A DNA stretch of 64,000 nucleotides, taken from NCBI RefSeq assembly GCF_013141725.1, contig NZ_WHNZ01000071.1:43319-107318 (forward strand). Reading direction: 5' to 3'. The translations under genes and the position numbers were made by a program. Below, in pieces: positions 61,922-64,000 of this stretch; within the stretch, counting starts at the first letter, position 1, and each line of letters begins with the position of its first letter. The notes below the pieces were generated by a model, which made no database searches, was not told the DNA's origin, and worked only from the letters and a program-made list of their open reading frames with translations. This stretch comes from Paenibacillus planticolens (GTDB lineage: Bacteria > Bacillota > Bacilli > Paenibacillales > NBRC-103111).

Positions 61922-62986
61922 TCAGTACTTCCTTTTCCCTACTTCCGCTTCCGCCATCGTCTCCGTAAAGACGCTTTCCGGTGTTACAATCCTTTTGGGC
62001 AAGCTGCGTCCTTGAATCAGCTCGTTGACAGCTTGCATAAGGTTTGGCCCCAACAAAGGGTTGCATTCTACGACACTGTTAATTTTGCCCTGGGCCATCT
62101 TCTCAAATGCTTTGTTCGTTCCGTCCACGGAAATAATGATAATGTCCTTGCCTGGGCGCAGCCCGTACTCCTCGATCGCCTCAATGGCCCCTAACGCCAT
62201 ATCGTCGTTGTGCGAGTAAAGGACACGAATTTCCCCGCCCATCTTTGTCAAAAAAGATTTCATCACCTTTTTGCCCTGCTCAAAAGTAAAATCGGCGGGC
62301 TCACTTTTTAATATTTTAAAATTCGCACGGTCCTTAATGACATCCCGGAAGCCTTTTCCCCTGGCAATGGATGGGGTTGAACCCTCTGTGCCTACAAGTT
62401 CTACGATACCAATGTTATCTTTACTGCTCATTTTATCAATCACATATTTGCCGGCTTTTCGGCCTTCCTCATAAAAATCAGAGCCGATGTAAGTCACATA
62501 TAAGGAAGGATCGCTCACATTCGCTAAACGGTCCAGCATAATCAACGGTATGCCGGCTTGCTTCACTTCTTTCAAAATCGGTTCCCAGCCGGATTCAATG
62601 ACGGGGGCAATCGCGATGACATCCACTTTTTGCTTAATAAACGAGCGAATAGCTTCGAATTGCTTGGTTTGTGATTGATCGGCATTTTCAAAATGCAGCT
62701 CAATGCCTGCTTCTTCCGCCGCTTCTCGGATCGACATCGTGTTGGCATTCCGCCATGCGCTTTCCGAGCCCAGCTGAGAGAATCCTAATACGATCTTGCG
62801 GACGGGTGCCGGTTCTTGGTACGTTAGATTCACAACGTTTTTGACCGCTGTCTTCTCCTCGCCGGAAGTAAAGGAACTGGAGGAATTTTGAGCGGAATCA
62901 AACGTATATATAATCAAAATCATACCTAAAAACAGAAGAATCAATAGTTTACTTTTAAATAATGAGATGAAAGATCTACCAAACAT
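61922..62986 (-). CDS. ytfQ: YtfQ-like galactofuranose/arabinofuranose-binding protein
   Basis: A 354-residue type I periplasmic-binding-fold protein. After one N-terminal hydrophobic segment (about residues 12-30, no lipobox Cys) comes the sugar-binding domain, with GFSQLGSESAWRNANT (about 63-78) typical of YtfQ, AIAPVIESGW and the hinge segment VDGTNKAFEKMAQG. YtfQ-type proteins bind furanose sugars for the YtfRT-YjfF importer. Start: ATG 62986 follows AAAGGAG; the frame extending to 63070 has no ribosome binding site. A YjfF-type permease gene lies upstream on the same strand, and linked GH127 enzymes would supply arabinofuranose. Anchoring by an uncleaved helix or release after cleavage cannot be told from sequence. 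Confidence 0.85.
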   Translation of the reverse strand: MFGRSFISLFKSKLLILLFLGMILIIYTFDSAQNSSSSFTSGEEKTAVKNVVNLTYQEPAPVRKIVLGFSQLGSESAWRNANTMSIREAAEEAGIELHFENADQSQTKQFEAIRSFIKQKVDVIAIAPVIESGWEPILKEVKQAGIPLIMLDRLANVSDPSLYVTYIGSDFYEEGRKAGKYVIDKMSSKDNIGIVELVGTEGSTPSIARGKGFRDVIKDRANFKILKSEPADFTFEQGKKVMKSFLTKMGGEIRVLYSHNDDMALGAIEAIEEYGLRPGKDIIIISVDGTNKAFEKMAQGKINSVVECNPLLGPNLMQAVNELIQGRSLPKRIVTPESVFTETMAEAEVGKRKY

Positions 62987-63037
62987 GGGAGTCTCCTTTA
63001 TTGGCAAAAGTAACCATCCTAGTCCATTTCTTGTATT

Positions 63038-63051
63038 ATAAAACGCTTTCA
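63038..63051. promoter_or_regulatory. cre-like site upstream of the YtfQ-like gene
   Basis: ATAAAACGCTTTCA matches 12 of 14 positions of the cre consensus, 52 bases before the start codon. Catabolite repression by CcpA is plausible. Confidence 0.45.
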
Positions 63052-63093
63052 CGAAAGTAACAATAGACATGCTGTGAGATCCGCCTGATCGAA

Positions 63094-63271
63094 GGGAACT
63101 TCATTCCCTTATTTTGGCGTTAAGCGGAATTTTGGGGGCTGGAGGGGAACTACAGGGTCTTATTTCACCTCAACCAGTCAGATATGTGTTCAGAATGGCG
63201 AAATAGCGGACCCTAGTTCCCGTCCCCTCGCCCTATGGGCTATTTTTACAAAATAACGCCCTGTAGTTCCC
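63094..63271. repeat. Intergenic dyad repeat, copy 5 (178 bp)
   Basis: Forward units at 63094-63114 and 63145-63165 (GGGAACTACAGGGTCTTATT), reverse units at 63199-63221 and 63251-63271 (AAATAACGCCCTGTAGTTCC plus C). Unit spacing is 51 and 50 bases and the array is symmetric about position 63182. It separates the permease gene from the YtfQ-like gene. Confidence 0.85.
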
Positions 63272-63307
63272 ATAATCCTCCTGCCGAGCATAGTGCCTGG
63301 GGACTGA

Positions 63308-63366
63308 AGACTCTTATTGCGACGTGTGGGGGGAGTTCTCGCCTGTTTCGTCGGAGATAAGAGTCT
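63308..63366. repeat. Inverted repeat after the permease gene
   Basis: AGACTCTTATTGCGACG (63308-63324) pairs with CGTCGGAGATAAGAGTCT (63349-63366) with few mismatches, over a 24-base loop. It has no clear T run. Confidence 0.5.
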
Positions 63367-63379
63367 CCAAGGACTTCAA

Positions 63380-63420
63380 AGGACTTTGCCTGACAATGAT
63401 TCATTGCCCTCCAAAGTCCT
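63380..63420 (-). terminator. Hairpin directly after the permease stop
   Basis: AGGACTTTG and CAAAGTCCT form a nine-pair stem with an inner CAATGA/TCATTG pairing. The minus strand continues TTTGAAG, so it is a probable but not textbook terminator. Confidence 0.5.
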
Positions 63421-63424
63421 CAGT

Positions 63425-64000
63425 CTATCTTTCCATGCTTCTTCTAGCGAACCATCTTCGTTCACTTAATGCCTTTTGCAGCAAAATGAACAGGCATAGC
63501 AGCAGGCCGATCACAATTTTCGTCCACCAGGAACTGAGGGTTCCTTCAAAACTGACGATCGTCTGAATGACCCCTTGAATGAGCACCCCGAAGAACGTGC
63601 CGGCGATATAGCCTACGCCTCCGGTTAACAGCGTTCCGCCAATCACAACGGCTGCGATCGTATCCAGCTCCATCCCCATCGCATGCAAGCCGTATCCCGA
63701 CAGCATGTAGAAAGTGAACACGACGCCGGCTAATGCTGAACACAAGCCGCTGAAAGCATACACGCCAATCTTCGTTCTGGCGACCGGCAATCCCATGAGG
63801 ATCGTCGACTGCTCACTGCCCCCAATGGCATACGTATTGCGCCCGAAGCGCGTGTAATGGGCCATATACATGCCCGCTGCGACGACAAGCAAGGCGATCA
63901 CAACGCTAATCGAAATGAAGCTGCCGCCCGGCAGTGGGATTTTGGTTTGCGCGATATGCGTGTACATCGCGTTATCGATCTTGATCGTGTTGATGCTGAT
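63425..64000 (-). CDS. yjfF: YjfF-like sugar ABC transporter permease, 3' part
   Basis: The reading frame is open from the window edge to a stop at 63425, giving the last 191 residues of a BPD_transp_2-type permease. It shows the family segment YAIGGSEQSTILMGLPVART, which follows a cytoplasmic loop, and the GGTLLTGGVGYIAGTFFGVL segment with its glycine-rich turn. About five transmembrane helices are visible. Similarity is closest to YjfF of the galactofuranose importer. An internal ATG at 63967 is not the start, because the frame continues in frame to the edge. It precedes the YtfQ-like gene, separated by hairpins and repeat copy 5. Confidence 0.82.
   Translation of the reverse strand: MSINTIKIDNAMYTHIAQTKIPLPGGSFISISVVIALLVVAAGMYMAHYTRFGRNTYAIGGSEQSTILMGLPVARTKIGVYAFSGLCSALAGVVFTFYMLSGYGLHAMGMELDTIAAVVIGGTLLTGGVGYIAGTFFGVLIQGVIQTIVSFEGTLSSWWTKIVIGLLLCLFILLQKALSERRWFARRSMER

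Noticed and set aside
5129..63271. CRISPR array as an explanation of the recurring GGGAACT units
   Set aside because: Units occur in only fours, in both orientations, with conserved spacing symmetry and scattered copies; there are no uniform spacers and no cas genes.

Overview
The window looks like chromosomal DNA of a plant-polysaccharide-degrading, Gram-positive, Paenibacillus-type bacterium. Supporting signs are strong AAGGAGG-type ribosome binding sites, many ATG/GTG/TTG starts, YesM/YesN two-component genes, an LplA-LplB-YtcP sugar importer, Zur/Fur/CcpA-type sites, very large multidomain secreted glycosidases, and no outer-membrane genes. The genus is inferred from gene content, not from a marker gene. 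No rRNA, tRNA, phage, CRISPR array or intact insertion sequence was seen.

Layout. 1-3303: a zinc-response locus, with a divergent ABC ATPase (5' end only) facing a CobW GTPase, a permease and a TIGR03943 membrane protein, and two Zur-box-like palindromes between them. 3466-5061: a cache-GGDEF diguanylate cyclase. 5062-5873: no gene, but three repeat or inverted-repeat structures. 5874-12329 (minus strand): sensor kinase, AraC-type response regulator, two FCD-type GntR regulators and an orphan sugar-binding lipoprotein. 12670-18695 (minus): aldouronate-type ABC importer plus a Gfo/Idh oxidoreductase and a DUF6807/PmoA-like protein. 19145-26497 (minus): secreted CE15-type glucuronoyl esterase and GH30 xylanase. 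27112-32385 (minus): IclR regulator and a three-gene Weimberg-type route from xylonate to 2-oxoglutarate. 32576-34204: small ORF, PAP2 phosphatase, polysaccharide deacetylase. 34338-38365 (minus): Fur-controlled EfeUOB iron uptake. 38577-39815: secreted SH3-like protein. 39971-42941 (minus): CstR-controlled reactive-sulfur detoxification genes. 43230-43604: small membrane protein. 43851-64000 (minus): a second glycan cluster with two GH127-like enzymes, a GH59-like enzyme, a non-catalytic cohesin protein, a foldase-like protein, a response regulator and a YtfQ/YjfF-type furanose importer.

How it fits together. CE15 esterase and GH30 xylanase would release aldouronates from glucuronoxylan outside the cell, the LplA-LplB-YtcP importer would take them up, and xylose carbon could enter the tricarboxylic acid cycle through the Weimberg genes. 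Four promoters (a GntR gene, the importer operon, the esterase and the xylanase) share one design: a sigma-A promoter followed 13-14 bases after the -10 by ACTAGT-N3-ACTAGT. This fits the FadR-family operator consensus and defines a predicted regulon of the GntR protein at 10143-10835. The 45-64 kb cluster would remove arabinofuranose and galactose side chains and import furanoses.

Three features stand out: the shared operator/promoter architecture; a cohesin-helical linker-dockerin tail present in cis on several secreted enzymes, and as a separate protein next to a tail-less GH127; and five copies of an intergenic repeat of constant length (178-180 bp) with forward-forward-reverse-reverse symmetry, always at operon boundaries.
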